From assembly GCA_046293395.1 (NCBI GenBank), contig JBKBOU010000001.1:1302001-1366000 (forward strand): DNA of 64,000 nucleotides, in the 5' to 3' direction. The notes beneath the pieces were generated by a model. That model searched no databases, was not told where the DNA came from, and worked only from the letters and a program-made list of their open reading frames with translations. The stretch comes from CAYNRA01 sp046293395. Its GTDB lineage: Bacteria; Bacteroidota; Bacteroidia; Cytophagales; Spirosomataceae. The translations under genes were made by a program, and so were the position numbers. Positions 54,015 through 62,039 of this stretch are shown one piece after another. Each line of letters starts with the position of its first letter. The first letter of the stretch is position 1.

Positions 54015-55712
54015 TTATTCATTCACATAGACCATTTTTACCAAAGCCGTTTGGCTTCCTCCACGCGTGTCGAAATAGGTAATGTTGAAGAAATAGTGAC
54101 CCGTCTCTAAGCCTTTTACAGAAGTTCCATCCCACTCAATTTCTCCTGATACTCCGAGTAAGATAGCTGTGTGTAAACGTTGTAAAAATACGCCATCGGC
54201 ACGAAGAACGTCAATTTGAGCGATATTCCCTGGAAATTCTACATCATAATGCAACGTAATTTTTTGTGGAAATGCCGGATTGGTTCTCGAAAAAACGGGC
54301 GAGTCAAGCCACCAAGCAACTTTTCTTTCTTTATGGACGGAATCCGGCTGCTCCTGCTGTGAATTGGCAAATCCCGGAGTTGCATACCCAGCAAGTGTCG
54401 TAGCTGATAACCAATTTGTACTATCCATTGAACTCTTTTCCGAACGGATTTTCTCTAAAGAAACGCCTTTTACGCTCGTCAATGAAGGATGATGAAATTC
54501 CTCTGAATAACGCACTTCATCTAGCAAAATACCTATAGAATCAAATATCCCCAAATAGCCTTCTGTTTGCGGCATAGACGGGAAACGCGTCATTTCAATA
54601 CCCATTTCTATTCTTTTTTGCAGGTAAGGAGCTGCACTTTTAACCTTATTTTTACTTAAAAATACGTAGCCATTTGGTGGAATAATCCAATCTGCTGATG
54701 TTATTTCTTGGCCTTTATCCCATTCATTTTTTGTATCTTTCTGAGCGAGTACTATCCCTTTTAGAGACAGTATTTCATTCGAAATATTCATGAGCTCGAC
54801 AAATTTTTCTCCGTTTTCATACGGATTACATAAAAGTTCTGAAAATACAATTTCTCCTGGTTTGGGTTCCCGAAAAAAACCAACGACAAACGATGTATCG
54901 AGCATGGAGTTTCCTGAACAATCCGTCCAATTCTTTAATTGACAGGTAAAAGGAGTAGATAAAGGGATTTCTTGCGTTAATGTTGCCCGAATTTGTTTTT
55001 TGGATGGAGAAACAGACACTTTTGTTATCCCGAAATCACACAGAAGTTCCCCTGGTTGTGTAGCATCTATTTTCTCGTTTATATCCAAAGAGAGCTGTGT
55101 TTCACCGTTTTCAACTTTAGTCCAAGTATAATTCAAATAAACGGGCGAAGAAACGTCCGGATTACTTGCTTTGACGGAGTTGGGCTGCCCGGGTGTTCCC
55201 CCTTTTGAACTAACAGAAGAGCGCCAATTTGGTTTTTCAACGCATGGGTAGCGTTCGTCTATCATTTCCAAAGAATAACCACCTTTCAGGTAGGACTCAC
55301 CCCAGTCGGGTGCATATTGAACTTCATGAACAATCTCATTTGTCTGTGCTTTGACCAGCTGAAGCAGAGCGCCTGTATTTGTCAAAGAAAGGCGAGGTAA
55401 AGGGATGATTTGAATGGGGAAAGAGGCAAAAAGCGAGGTAAAATCAGTTCTAACGAGCAGGGCATAGTTTTGAGCAGGAACCAGAACGGGTGGTAAAGAA
55501 ACGCGCGTTGATTGATAGACAAAAATGAAATCGCTTACTAAAATAGGGACTTGAGATGCATTGTAAATCTCCACATATTCTACTTCCGGAAGTCCTCTGG
55601 AGGGAGTTGGGTCAGGCATGACTTCTGTGATAAGAAGCGGTGAAAAAGACTGCGCGTGGGTATTATACGCTAAGTTAGAAAGGGCTAAAAAGCAAAAAAT
55701 AATCCGTATCAT
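54015..55712 (-). CDS. Secreted lamin-tail-domain protein
   Basis: 565 residues, signal peptide to NTHAQ (residue 21). The N-terminus is a lamin-tail domain (LLITEVMPDPTPSRGLPEVEYVEIYN), a second one follows near 285 (EIVFSELLCNPYENGEKFVELMN), and β-sandwich linkers lie between. The last 90 residues (KITLHYDVEFPGNIAQIDVL ... ETGHYFFNITYFDTRGG) resemble a FlgD-like Ig domain, without an obvious type A T9SS C-terminal domain. It is a surface or periplasmic protein of unknown role. It has its own promoter element 27 nt upstream. Confidence 0.8.
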   Translation of the reverse strand: MIRIIFCFLALSNLAYNTHAQSFSPLLITEVMPDPTPSRGLPEVEYVEIYNASQVPILVSDFIFVYQSTRVSLPPVLVPAQNYALLVRTDFTSLFASFPIQIIPLPRLSLTNTGALLQLVKAQTNEIVHEVQYAPDWGESYLKGGYSLEMIDERYPCVEKPNWRSSVSSKGGTPGQPNSVKASNPDVSSPVYLNYTWTKVENGETQLSLDINEKIDATQPGELLCDFGITKVSVSPSKKQIRATLTQEIPLSTPFTCQLKNWTDCSGNSMLDTSFVVGFFREPKPGEIVFSELLCNPYENGEKFVELMNISNEILSLKGIVLAQKDTKNEWDKGQEITSADWIIPPNGYVFLSKNKVKSAAPYLQKRIEMGIEMTRFPSMPQTEGYLGIFDSIGILLDEVRYSEEFHHPSLTSVKGVSLEKIRSEKSSMDSTNWLSATTLAGYATPGFANSQQEQPDSVHKERKVAWWLDSPVFSRTNPAFPQKITLHYDVEFPGNIAQIDVLRADGVFLQRLHTAILLGVSGEIEWDGTSVKGLETGHYFFNITYFDTRGGSQTALVKMVYVNE

Positions 55713-55738
55713 GTTTCATGGTTTAAAAGTCAAGAAAC

Positions 55739-55746
55739 CAAAGATA
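55739..55746 (-). promoter_or_regulatory. Promoter -7 element for the lamin-tail gene
   Basis: TATCTTTG on the minus strand, 27 nt upstream of the ATG at 55712. Confidence 0.4.
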
Positions 55747-55797
55747 GGGATTATTTTTAAAGAAAAAATAGATAAATATATTGAAAATCCAAATAGA

Positions 55798-56067
55798 TTA
55801 GATGACCTCGGGTGTCAAGTCAGAGGTAATAACGGGACTTGATTTTTCTTCTTTTTTACTTTTCTTTTTTCCTTTCGTTGCTGCCTTTTTTTCTGCTTTG
55901 GCGGCCTCTTTTTCTGCTTTTTTCTTTGCTTTCACCAGCTTTTTTGCCAAATTTTTGGCCGTCTGAGCAACTAGCTTTGCTATTTTCTTACTCGGTAGAG
56001 ACTCTCCCATTTTTTCATTCACAGATTGGGTGATTTGGTCGGCAATCTCTTTTACGTCGGCTTTCAT
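55798..56067 (-). CDS. Small lysine/alanine-rich basic protein
   Basis: 89 residues. The first 40 (ADVKEIADQITQSVNEKMGE and SKKIAKLVAQTAKNL) look like an amphipathic helical domain; residues 40-75 are a run of Lys, Ala and Glu (KAKKKAEKEAAKAEKKAATK), then a short acidic/Thr tail (SDLTPEVI). It resembles histone H1/nucleoid-associated tails in composition only; low complexity makes a family call unsafe. Likely real because of start, length and codon use, and it is the only gene candidate in that spot. Confidence 0.6.
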   Translation of the reverse strand: MKADVKEIADQITQSVNEKMGESLPSKKIAKLVAQTAKNLAKKLVKAKKKAEKEAAKAEKKAATKGKKKSKKEEKSSPVITSDLTPEVI

Positions 56068-56284
56068 ACGAAATTTATTTTGTGATCAATTTAACAATTT
56101 GACAACAAATAATTAACAATAAATTTACAATGACAAAAAATCCGTGTTAAGTTTTCATCAAATTTTAGACAACAAAGGGATAAATTCCTTATAATCAATC
56201 ACTTATAAAAACATCTATACATGACCGAGCTGAAAACGAAAGGAATAACTTTTCTTCATTCGTTCAATACTTTGTAAGATACTG
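56068..56284. other. AT-rich intergenic segment without recognised features
   Basis: About 70% A+T. No ORF, hairpin or repeat worth noting. It holds the region upstream of the small basic protein gene and of the RNA promoter at 56285. Confidence 0.4.
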
Positions 56285-56292
56285 TATATTTG
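56285..56292 (+). promoter_or_regulatory. Promoter -7 element for the candidate structured RNA
   Basis: TATATTTG, a perfect TAnnTTTG, with predicted transcription start about 56296-56299, exactly where the conserved-looking stems begin. Confidence 0.5.
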
Positions 56293-56295
56293 CAG

Positions 56296-56447
56296 GCGCG
56301 TTGTTAGCCCGATAGAAGCGGGAAATCCTGCTAAAGACAAGGGAATTTCCGAGTCCTACATTACCCTTGGCAGGCGTTGATTAACACCATGCAAGCAAAC
56401 AAGAATAAGAGGATAAAACCGTCTAAATTTTCGGTAATTGTTTTTTT
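56296..56447 (+). ncRNA. Candidate structured RNA (small RNA or trmH leader)
   Basis: Between the promoter element and a poly-T tract. Hairpin A: CCCG (56308-56311) with CGGG (56319-56322). Hairpin B: CCTGC (56327-56331) with GCAGG (56370-56374), enclosing CAAGGG (56338-56343) with CCCTTG (56364-56369), 20-nt apical loop. Closing stem: TGTTA (56302-56306) with TAACA (56382-56386). An alternative pairing TTAGC (56304-56308) with GCTAA (56330-56334) competes with both. A weak 4-bp hairpin (ACCG/CGGT) followed by seven T ends at 56447. GC content is well above its flanks. I do not recognise it as SRP RNA, 6S, RNase P, tmRNA or a known riboswitch. Confidence 0.5.
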
Positions 56448-56528
56448 CATACGAGTAGAGTTTGTCCTGGAACTTGACACAAATCTAAGGCAAAAGGTTG
56501 AAATATGTAAACCCATTTACTAAAAATA

Positions 56529-57065
56529 ATGCAAAAAAAAAGTATGTCCGAACTCGAAAGAGTCGATGTAGATACCTTCAAGGAATTAGAAAAGAATACG
56601 TTCTGTCTTATTTTAGATAATATAAGAAGCATGAACAATGTGGGTTCTGTCTTCAGAACTGCCGATGCTTTTTTGGCAGAAAAAATATATTTATGTGGCA
56701 TCACCGCAACACCTCCGCACCGAGATATTGAAAAAACAGCCCTGGGTGCAACAGAAAGCGTATCTTGGGAATATGCAAAAGAAACGGCAAGTCTTGTACG
56801 TCAACTCCAAGAAACTGGCTGGATTGTTTTGGCTGTTGAGCAAGTAAAAGAAAGTACAAAACTACATGAATTTCAACCTACATCTGGACAAAAATACGCT
56901 TTCATTTTAGGAAATGAAGTTTTTGGTGTGAGTGATGAAGTGATGGAAATAGTAGATGCCGCGCTCGAAATTCCACAATTTGGCACAAAACATTCGCTCA
57001 ACATTTCTGTAACCACAGGGATTATCTGCTGGGATTTTGTTGCTAAAACACGACTTTTATCCTAA
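56529..57065 (+). CDS. TrmH/SpoU-family RNA 2'-O-methyltransferase
   Basis: 178 residues. Motif 1 NIRSMNNVGSVFRTADAF, motif 2 FILGNEVFGVSDEVMEIVD and motif 3 IPQFGTKHSLNISVTTGII give the SPOUT trefoil-knot SAM site. No substrate-binding N-terminal domain of the RlmB type, so it is the short TrmH-like form. Target (tRNA or rRNA position) unknown. The leader is the possible RNA structure at 56296-56447, about 80 nt upstream of the start. It is followed by ligA after 23 nt and may share its transcript. Confidence 0.92.
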   Translation: MQKKSMSELERVDVDTFKELEKNTFCLILDNIRSMNNVGSVFRTADAFLAEKIYLCGITATPPHRDIEKTALGATESVSWEYAKETASLVRQLQETGWIVLAVEQVKESTKLHEFQPTSGQKYAFILGNEVFGVSDEVMEIVDAALEIPQFGTKHSLNISVTTGIICWDFVAKTRLLS

Positions 57066-57088
57066 AATACGCTTAAAAAAAACGACCC

Positions 57089-59161
57089 ATGACACCACAA
57101 GAACGTATTGTTTTTTTGACTAATCAATTGAACCACTACTCTCACCTGTATTATCAGGAAGCAACTTCTTTGATTTCAGACGAAGAGTTTGACTTTTTGC
57201 TCAAAGAATTGGAAGACCTTGAGCAAAAATATCCTGCATACAAACAACCGGACTCTCCTACACATCGCGTAGGAGGAACTGTCACCAAAGAGTTTGAGAC
57301 CGTCGAGCATACATACCCAATGCTTTCACTTTCAAATACATACAATGAACAGGAACTCATTGAGTGGGATGAGCGCGTCCAAAAAGGCTTAAACGGCGCT
57401 GCCTATTCGTATATTTGTGAGATTAAATTTGACGGAATTTCTTTGTCTATGACCTACGAAAACGGACTGTTTCAACGTGGATTGACGCGTGGAGATGGGC
57501 AACGCGGAGATGACATCAGTGCCAATGTAAAAACCATCAAGTCTCTTCCCTTACGGCTACAAAATCATCTTCCTTTGACGCAAATTACCTCGTTTGAAGT
57601 TCGAGGAGAAGGATTTCTACCAACAGACGTTTTTGATAAATTAAACCAAGAGCGGGAGCTCCTGGGCGAAAGTCCACTTGCTAACCCGCGAAATGCTGCG
57701 GCTGGAACGTTTAAAATGCAAGATTCTAGCGTCGTGGCTTCGCGGCAGTTGGATTGTTACATATATCAATTTATGAGTGAAACACCCGTTTTTTCCACGC
57801 ACGAAGCAAGTCTCATTGCCTTGAAAGAGAGCGGATTTCATGTTTCCCCTACTTGGCAACGCGCAAATTCAATTCAGGAGGTGATTCAATACATTCACGA
57901 TTGGTCTGAGAAAAGACATCAATTACCGTGCATAACAGACGGGATTGTCATCAAAGTCAATGAATATGCAAACCGGGAAGAATTGGGTTTCACCGCCAAA
58001 AGTCCGCGCTGGGCGATTGCCTATAAATACAAAGCAGAATCAAAATCGACTCAACTGCTGGGTGTCAGTTATCAAGTGGGGCGTACAGGTGCTGTTACAC
58101 CCGTCGCGGAGTTAGCGCCCGTAAAACTTTCTATGACGACCGTTCGGCGTGCCACATTACACAACGCCGATGAAATTCAGCGTCTTGGCTTGGCATTGGG
58201 TGATGAAGTTTTTGTGGAAAAAGCCGGAGAAATCATACCTAAAATTACTGGAGTTGCACACCGCAGCCAAACAGAAAACCGCCAACCCATTCATTTTCCA
58301 ACAACCTGCCCAGCTTGCGGTTCTACATTGGTACGGACAGAGGGAGAAGCTGCCTTTTATTGCCTCAATGAAAAACAATGTCCACCGCAAATAAAGGGTA
58401 GGATAGAACATTTTATTCAGCGCAAAGCCATGAATATTGATAGTTTGGGAGAAGGGAAAATTGAAATTCTACTTGAAAACAACCTTATTCAAAATATAGC
58501 AGACCTTTATACGCTCCACTTTGATAATTTGCTACATCTTGAAAAAGTACATATTGACGAGCAGACGGGTAAAGAACGCAAAGTAAGTTTTAAAGAAAAA
58601 ACGGTACAAAATATTTTAGCAGGCATTGAGAACTCCAAGCATCAACCTTTTGAAAAAGTCTTGTATGGGTTGGGAATCCGATTTGTAGGTGAAACAACGG
58701 CAAGTAAGTTAGCTCATTATTTTAACACAATTGATGCACTTGCAGCGGCAACGCCAGATGCACTTTTACAAGTGCCCGATGTGGGAGAAAAAGTAGCCCA
58801 AAGTATTCTTGCTTATTTTGAAGATGAAACATCCATTCAATTGATTCAACGCTTAAAAGCAGCTGGTGTACAAATGGAGACAAATGCCATACAGCAAGAA
58901 AAAGAAAGCGATGTATTGGCAGGACTGACTTTTCTATATACGGGTACATTCCAGGCGTTTTCGCGTCAGGAATTAGAAGAAAAAATCGAAGGGAATGGAG
59001 GAAAAATCGTTTCGGGGGTTTCAAAGAAATTGGCTTATTTGTTGGTAGGACAAGAACCTGGCCCTTCAAAAATTGCAAAAGCTGAGAAGCTTGGTGTTCC
59101 TATGTTAGATGAAAATGCCTTCCTTGCATTGCTCGAACCAGGTAGAAAAGAAACTGGATAA
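57089..59161 (+). CDS. ligA: NAD-dependent DNA ligase
   Basis: Joins nicks using NAD+ as cofactor. 690 residues. Ia domain at the N-terminus with YYQEATSLISDEEFDFLL, active-site Lys113 in CEIKFDGISL, OB fold, zinc finger CPACGSTLV with CLNEKQCPPQ (C4), helix-hairpin-helix region (KVLYGLGIRFVGETTASKLA) and a C-terminal BRCT domain (FLYTGTFQAFSRQELEEKIE). Normal length. It follows the TrmH-like gene by 23 nt. Confidence 0.97.
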   Translation: MTPQERIVFLTNQLNHYSHLYYQEATSLISDEEFDFLLKELEDLEQKYPAYKQPDSPTHRVGGTVTKEFETVEHTYPMLSLSNTYNEQELIEWDERVQKGLNGAAYSYICEIKFDGISLSMTYENGLFQRGLTRGDGQRGDDISANVKTIKSLPLRLQNHLPLTQITSFEVRGEGFLPTDVFDKLNQERELLGESPLANPRNAAAGTFKMQDSSVVASRQLDCYIYQFMSETPVFSTHEASLIALKESGFHVSPTWQRANSIQEVIQYIHDWSEKRHQLPCITDGIVIKVNEYANREELGFTAKSPRWAIAYKYKAESKSTQLLGVSYQVGRTGAVTPVAELAPVKLSMTTVRRATLHNADEIQRLGLALGDEVFVEKAGEIIPKITGVAHRSQTENRQPIHFPTTCPACGSTLVRTEGEAAFYCLNEKQCPPQIKGRIEHFIQRKAMNIDSLGEGKIEILLENNLIQNIADLYTLHFDNLLHLEKVHIDEQTGKERKVSFKEKTVQNILAGIENSKHQPFEKVLYGLGIRFVGETTASKLAHYFNTIDALAAATPDALLQVPDVGEKVAQSILAYFEDETSIQLIQRLKAAGVQMETNAIQQEKESDVLAGLTFLYTGTFQAFSRQELEEKIEGNGGKIVSGVSKKLAYLLVGQEPGPSKIAKAEKLGVPMLDENAFLALLEPGRKETG

Positions 59162-59210
59162 AACTCGTAGATGCAAGAGAAAAAATAAAAAGACAAACCG
59201 AATTTACTCG

Positions 59211-59218
59211 TATATTTG
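59211..59218 (+). promoter_or_regulatory. Promoter -7 element for dapA
   Basis: TATATTTG, TAnnTTTG match, 30 nt before the dapA ATG, so dapA is likely separately transcribed from ligA. Confidence 0.45.
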
Positions 59219-59248
59219 TAACCCAAAATACATACGCAAAACGTCTGC

Positions 59249-60139
59249 ATGATGACAACAAAATACCCACTGGGAGGCTTAGGAACCGCACTAGTAACTC
59301 CTTTTCTTGATGATTTATCGATTGATTTCGATGCACTCTCCCGCCTGATACATTTTGTCAGTGAAGGGTCTGACTATCTGGTTGTAAACGGAACAACCGG
59401 TGAGTCTGCTACAACCACCAATGCAGAAAAAAAGCAACTTCTTGCCTTTGTAAAGGAAAACAATCCAAAGAATTTACCCATCGTATATGGTGCTGGTGGC
59501 AATAATACAAGTGCCGTGATTGCACACATTCAAGAAATGGATCTTTCAGGCGTGATAGCCATCTTGTCTGTTTGTCCATACTATAACAAACCTTCGCAAG
59601 CAGGCGTGATTGCTCACTTTCAAGCCATTGCAGATGCCTCTCCCGTTCCTGTCATTATCTACAATGTACCCGGAAGAACAGTCACTACCATTGACTCAGA
59701 GTCTGTCCGAATCCTAGCACAACATCCGAATATCATTGGGCTCAAAGATGCTTCGTGCAGCATGGAAGAAGCTATCAAATTAACCAAAGTTGTTCCTACA
59801 GACTTCCTTCTTTTGTCTGGAGACGATAATCTGGTCACACCACAGATTAGCCTTGGCTACAAAGGCGTAATTTCTGTCATTGGCAATGGTTTTCCTGTTG
59901 ATTTTGCCGATATGGTTCATACGGCTCTTTCAGGTGATTTCAACAAAGCGGCTGATTTACAGACACGTTTTCTTGATTTCGATACCTTACTTTATGTAGA
60001 ATCCAATCCTGTGGGAATAAAGAAAGTACTGGAAATTCGGGGCATTTGTCAGGCAACGGTTCGTTTACCCTTGGTAGAAGCCACCCCTGAACTTGGAGAA
60101 AAACTACTTCATTCCATGAAAAAAGAAGGTTTTCTTTGA
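59249..60139 (+). CDS. dapA: 4-hydroxy-tetrahydrodipicolinate synthase
   Basis: First committed step of lysine/diaminopimelate synthesis: pyruvate plus aspartate semialdehyde. 296 residues, TIM barrel. VNGTTGES at 47-54, Tyr138 in IIYNVPGRT, and the Schiff-base Lys166 in IIGLKDAS are all in place, so DapA rather than N-acetylneuraminate lyase. The start is one of two adjacent ATGs. Confidence 0.96.
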   Translation: MMTTKYPLGGLGTALVTPFLDDLSIDFDALSRLIHFVSEGSDYLVVNGTTGESATTTNAEKKQLLAFVKENNPKNLPIVYGAGGNNTSAVIAHIQEMDLSGVIAILSVCPYYNKPSQAGVIAHFQAIADASPVPVIIYNVPGRTVTTIDSESVRILAQHPNIIGLKDASCSMEEAIKLTKVVPTDFLLLSGDDNLVTPQISLGYKGVISVIGNGFPVDFADMVHTALSGDFNKAADLQTRFLDFDTLLYVESNPVGIKKVLEIRGICQATVRLPLVEATPELGEKLLHSMKKEGFL

Positions 60140-60251
60140 GCTAAACGAATTTAAGTACTTAAATAACGGATTAATTTTTGCGAAAGGGGAAATTACGCTA
60201 CCTTTCGCAAAACTTCTATTTTATTGAGTTTACCTCTTTTCTATTGCCCTT

Positions 60252-60833
60252 ATGCGCACTTTTCCACTCCTATTTCTATTCGTTCTCTTATCCTATCATT
60301 CGGAAGCGCAATTTCCGTTTGAAAGAAATGCAATGGAACGTTTGCAACAAACAAAATCGACTAATCTCGACCCGTTTTTTCAACTAACAACCGATATTAC
60401 CTATCCCATTGCTCTGGCAACTCCGCTAAGTCTTGTAAGTATTGGTCTTTTACGTAAGCGACCAGAATTAACTCAAAAAGGATTGGTTTCTGCAGTTGGC
60501 TTGCTCGGTGCAGCGGGTATTTCTTATCTAGGGAAAGAAAGTATCCAACGTGACAGGCCGTTTATTCAGCAGCCAACTCTAGTGCCGTATCGGCTTGAGA
60601 CTGGTTATTCCATGCCGTCAGGTACGACAACAGCTGCTTTTGCTTGGGCTGCGGGAATCAGTACTGCTTTTCCGAAATGGTATGTTGCTGTTCCTGCATT
60701 TGCCGTTGCCTCAACAATTGGTTACTCGCGCGTTCATTTGGCTGCACATTACCCTTCAGATGTTCTCATTGGGGCACTTGTCGGGACAGGTTCCGTCTAT
60801 ATTACCCATTTTCTACAAAGAAAACTAAGATAA
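60252..60833 (+). CDS. PAP2-family phosphatase-like protein with altered C2 motif
   Basis: 193 residues, signal-like N-terminus (MRTFPLLFLFVLLSYHSEAQ) and several TM or buried helices. PAP2 motifs: C1 KESIQRDRP (KX6RP), C3 SRVHLAAHYPSD (SRX5HX3D). C2 reads MPSGTTTAAF where PSGH is expected, so the usual catalytic acid His is Thr. The fold and other residues are intact. Family members dephosphorylate lipid phosphates or undecaprenyl pyrophosphate in the periplasm. Activity here is uncertain. Confidence 0.85.
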   Translation: MRTFPLLFLFVLLSYHSEAQFPFERNAMERLQQTKSTNLDPFFQLTTDITYPIALATPLSLVSIGLLRKRPELTQKGLVSAVGLLGAAGISYLGKESIQRDRPFIQQPTLVPYRLETGYSMPSGTTTAAFAWAAGISTAFPKWYVAVPAFAVASTIGYSRVHLAAHYPSDVLIGALVGTGSVYITHFLQRKLR

Positions 60834-60911
60834 GAAATAACAAGATTCGTCTTAAATTCGTATTATATAATTCATTCATCGATTTCTTTCCACCGTTAAC
60901 CTATATATTAT

Positions 60912-61961
60912 ATGGCAGATGCTAACGAAAATAAATTAAAACTTATCCAAGCAACAATGGATAAACTTGACAAAACATACGGCAAAGGCACCGTTATGCG
61001 TCTAAGTGATACCAAAGTGATGGATATTCCAACGATTTCAACAGGTTCTCTTGGCCTCGACCTTGCGCTTGGAATCAATGGTTTTCCGAAAGGTAGAATC
61101 GTTGAAATTTATGGCCCAGAATCTTCTGGAAAAACAACGATTGCCATGCAAGTTATTGCAGAAGCACAAAAAATGGGAGGCATTGCCGCATTCGTAGATG
61201 CTGAACACGCATTCGATAGAACGTATGCTGAAAACCTAGGGATTGATACAAGTAGCCTCCTGATTTCTCAACCTGATTACGGTGAACAAGCACTCGAAAT
61301 CGCCGAACATCTCATTAGCTCTGGAGCGATTGACGTTTGCGTCATTGACTCCGTAGCGGCGCTTGTACCCAAAGCCGAACTAGAAGGCGATATGGGAGAT
61401 AGCAAAATGGGGCTTCAAGCAAGATTGATGTCGCAAGCGCTTCGTAAATTGACAGGAACCATCAACAAAACCGGCTGTTGCTGTATTTTTATCAACCAAT
61501 TACGAGATAAAATTGGGGTAATGTTCGGAAGCCCAGAAACAACCACAGGTGGAAATGCCCTGAAGTTTTATTCGTCTGTACGAATTGATATTCGTCGTAT
61601 CGGGCAAATCAAGGACGGCGACCAAATTCTTGGTAACAGAACCCGTGTGAAGGTTGTAAAAAACAAAATGGCACCTCCTTTCAGAGTCGTTGAGTTTGAT
61701 ATTATGTATGGTCAAGGTGTGTCTAAGGCGGGTGAAATTCTAGATTTAGCCGTAGATTTGAACATCATCAAAAAATCAGGTTCTTGGTTCTCCTATGGTG
61801 AAAACCGCTTGGGTCAGGGTCGTGATACAGTAAAACAAATCATCAAAGATAATCCTGAACTGATGGAAGAACTTGAAGCGAAAATCAAGACAACCGTTGC
61901 TGGGAATGCCGATGCTTTACTTGATAAAGTTGCCGGAGATCAAGATGGAGTGCTTGATTAA
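60912..61961 (+). CDS. recA: Recombinase A
   Basis: 349 residues. Walker A GPESSGKTT (68-76), LGINGFPKGRIVEIYG before it, Walker B region DVCVIDSVAALVPKAELEGD, L2 loop INQLRDKIGVMFGSPETTTGGNALKFYSSVR and the C-terminal acidic tail. It forms filaments on ssDNA for homologous recombination and the SOS response. No SOS box was recognised upstream in this lineage. Terminator 20 nt downstream. Confidence 0.98.
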   Translation: MADANENKLKLIQATMDKLDKTYGKGTVMRLSDTKVMDIPTISTGSLGLDLALGINGFPKGRIVEIYGPESSGKTTIAMQVIAEAQKMGGIAAFVDAEHAFDRTYAENLGIDTSSLLISQPDYGEQALEIAEHLISSGAIDVCVIDSVAALVPKAELEGDMGDSKMGLQARLMSQALRKLTGTINKTGCCCIFINQLRDKIGVMFGSPETTTGGNALKFYSSVRIDIRRIGQIKDGDQILGNRTRVKVVKNKMAPPFRVVEFDIMYGQGVSKAGEILDLAVDLNIIKKSGSWFSYGENRLGQGRDTVKQIIKDNPELMEELEAKIKTTVAGNADALLDKVAGDQDGVLD

Positions 61962-61981
61962 TATATGCATTCGATAAAATT

Positions 61982-62017
61982 AGCCAGGTAATAAATGATT
62001 ACCTGGCTTTCTTTTTT
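61982..62017 (+). terminator. recA terminator
   Basis: 11-bp perfect stem AGCCAGGTAAT (61982-61992) with 61998-62008, then TTCTTTTTT. Confidence 0.9.
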
Positions 62018-62039
62018 ACCCATTGACAAACAAGGTTTT

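Noticed and set aside
56296..56395. SRP RNA, 6S RNA, RNase P RNA or a cobalamin/SAM/TPP/FMN riboswitch
   Set aside because: None of the conserved cores of these families (for example the SRP GGUCAGGUCCGGAAGG loop or the FMN and cobalamin boxes) is present on either strand.
60840..60911. SOS box in front of recA
   Set aside because: No convincing LexA-type palindrome was seen in the 80 nt upstream of recA.
61995..62039. Upstream start for the aminopeptidase-like gene
   Set aside because: It begins inside the recA terminator stem; the ATG at 62040 gives a clean membrane anchor.
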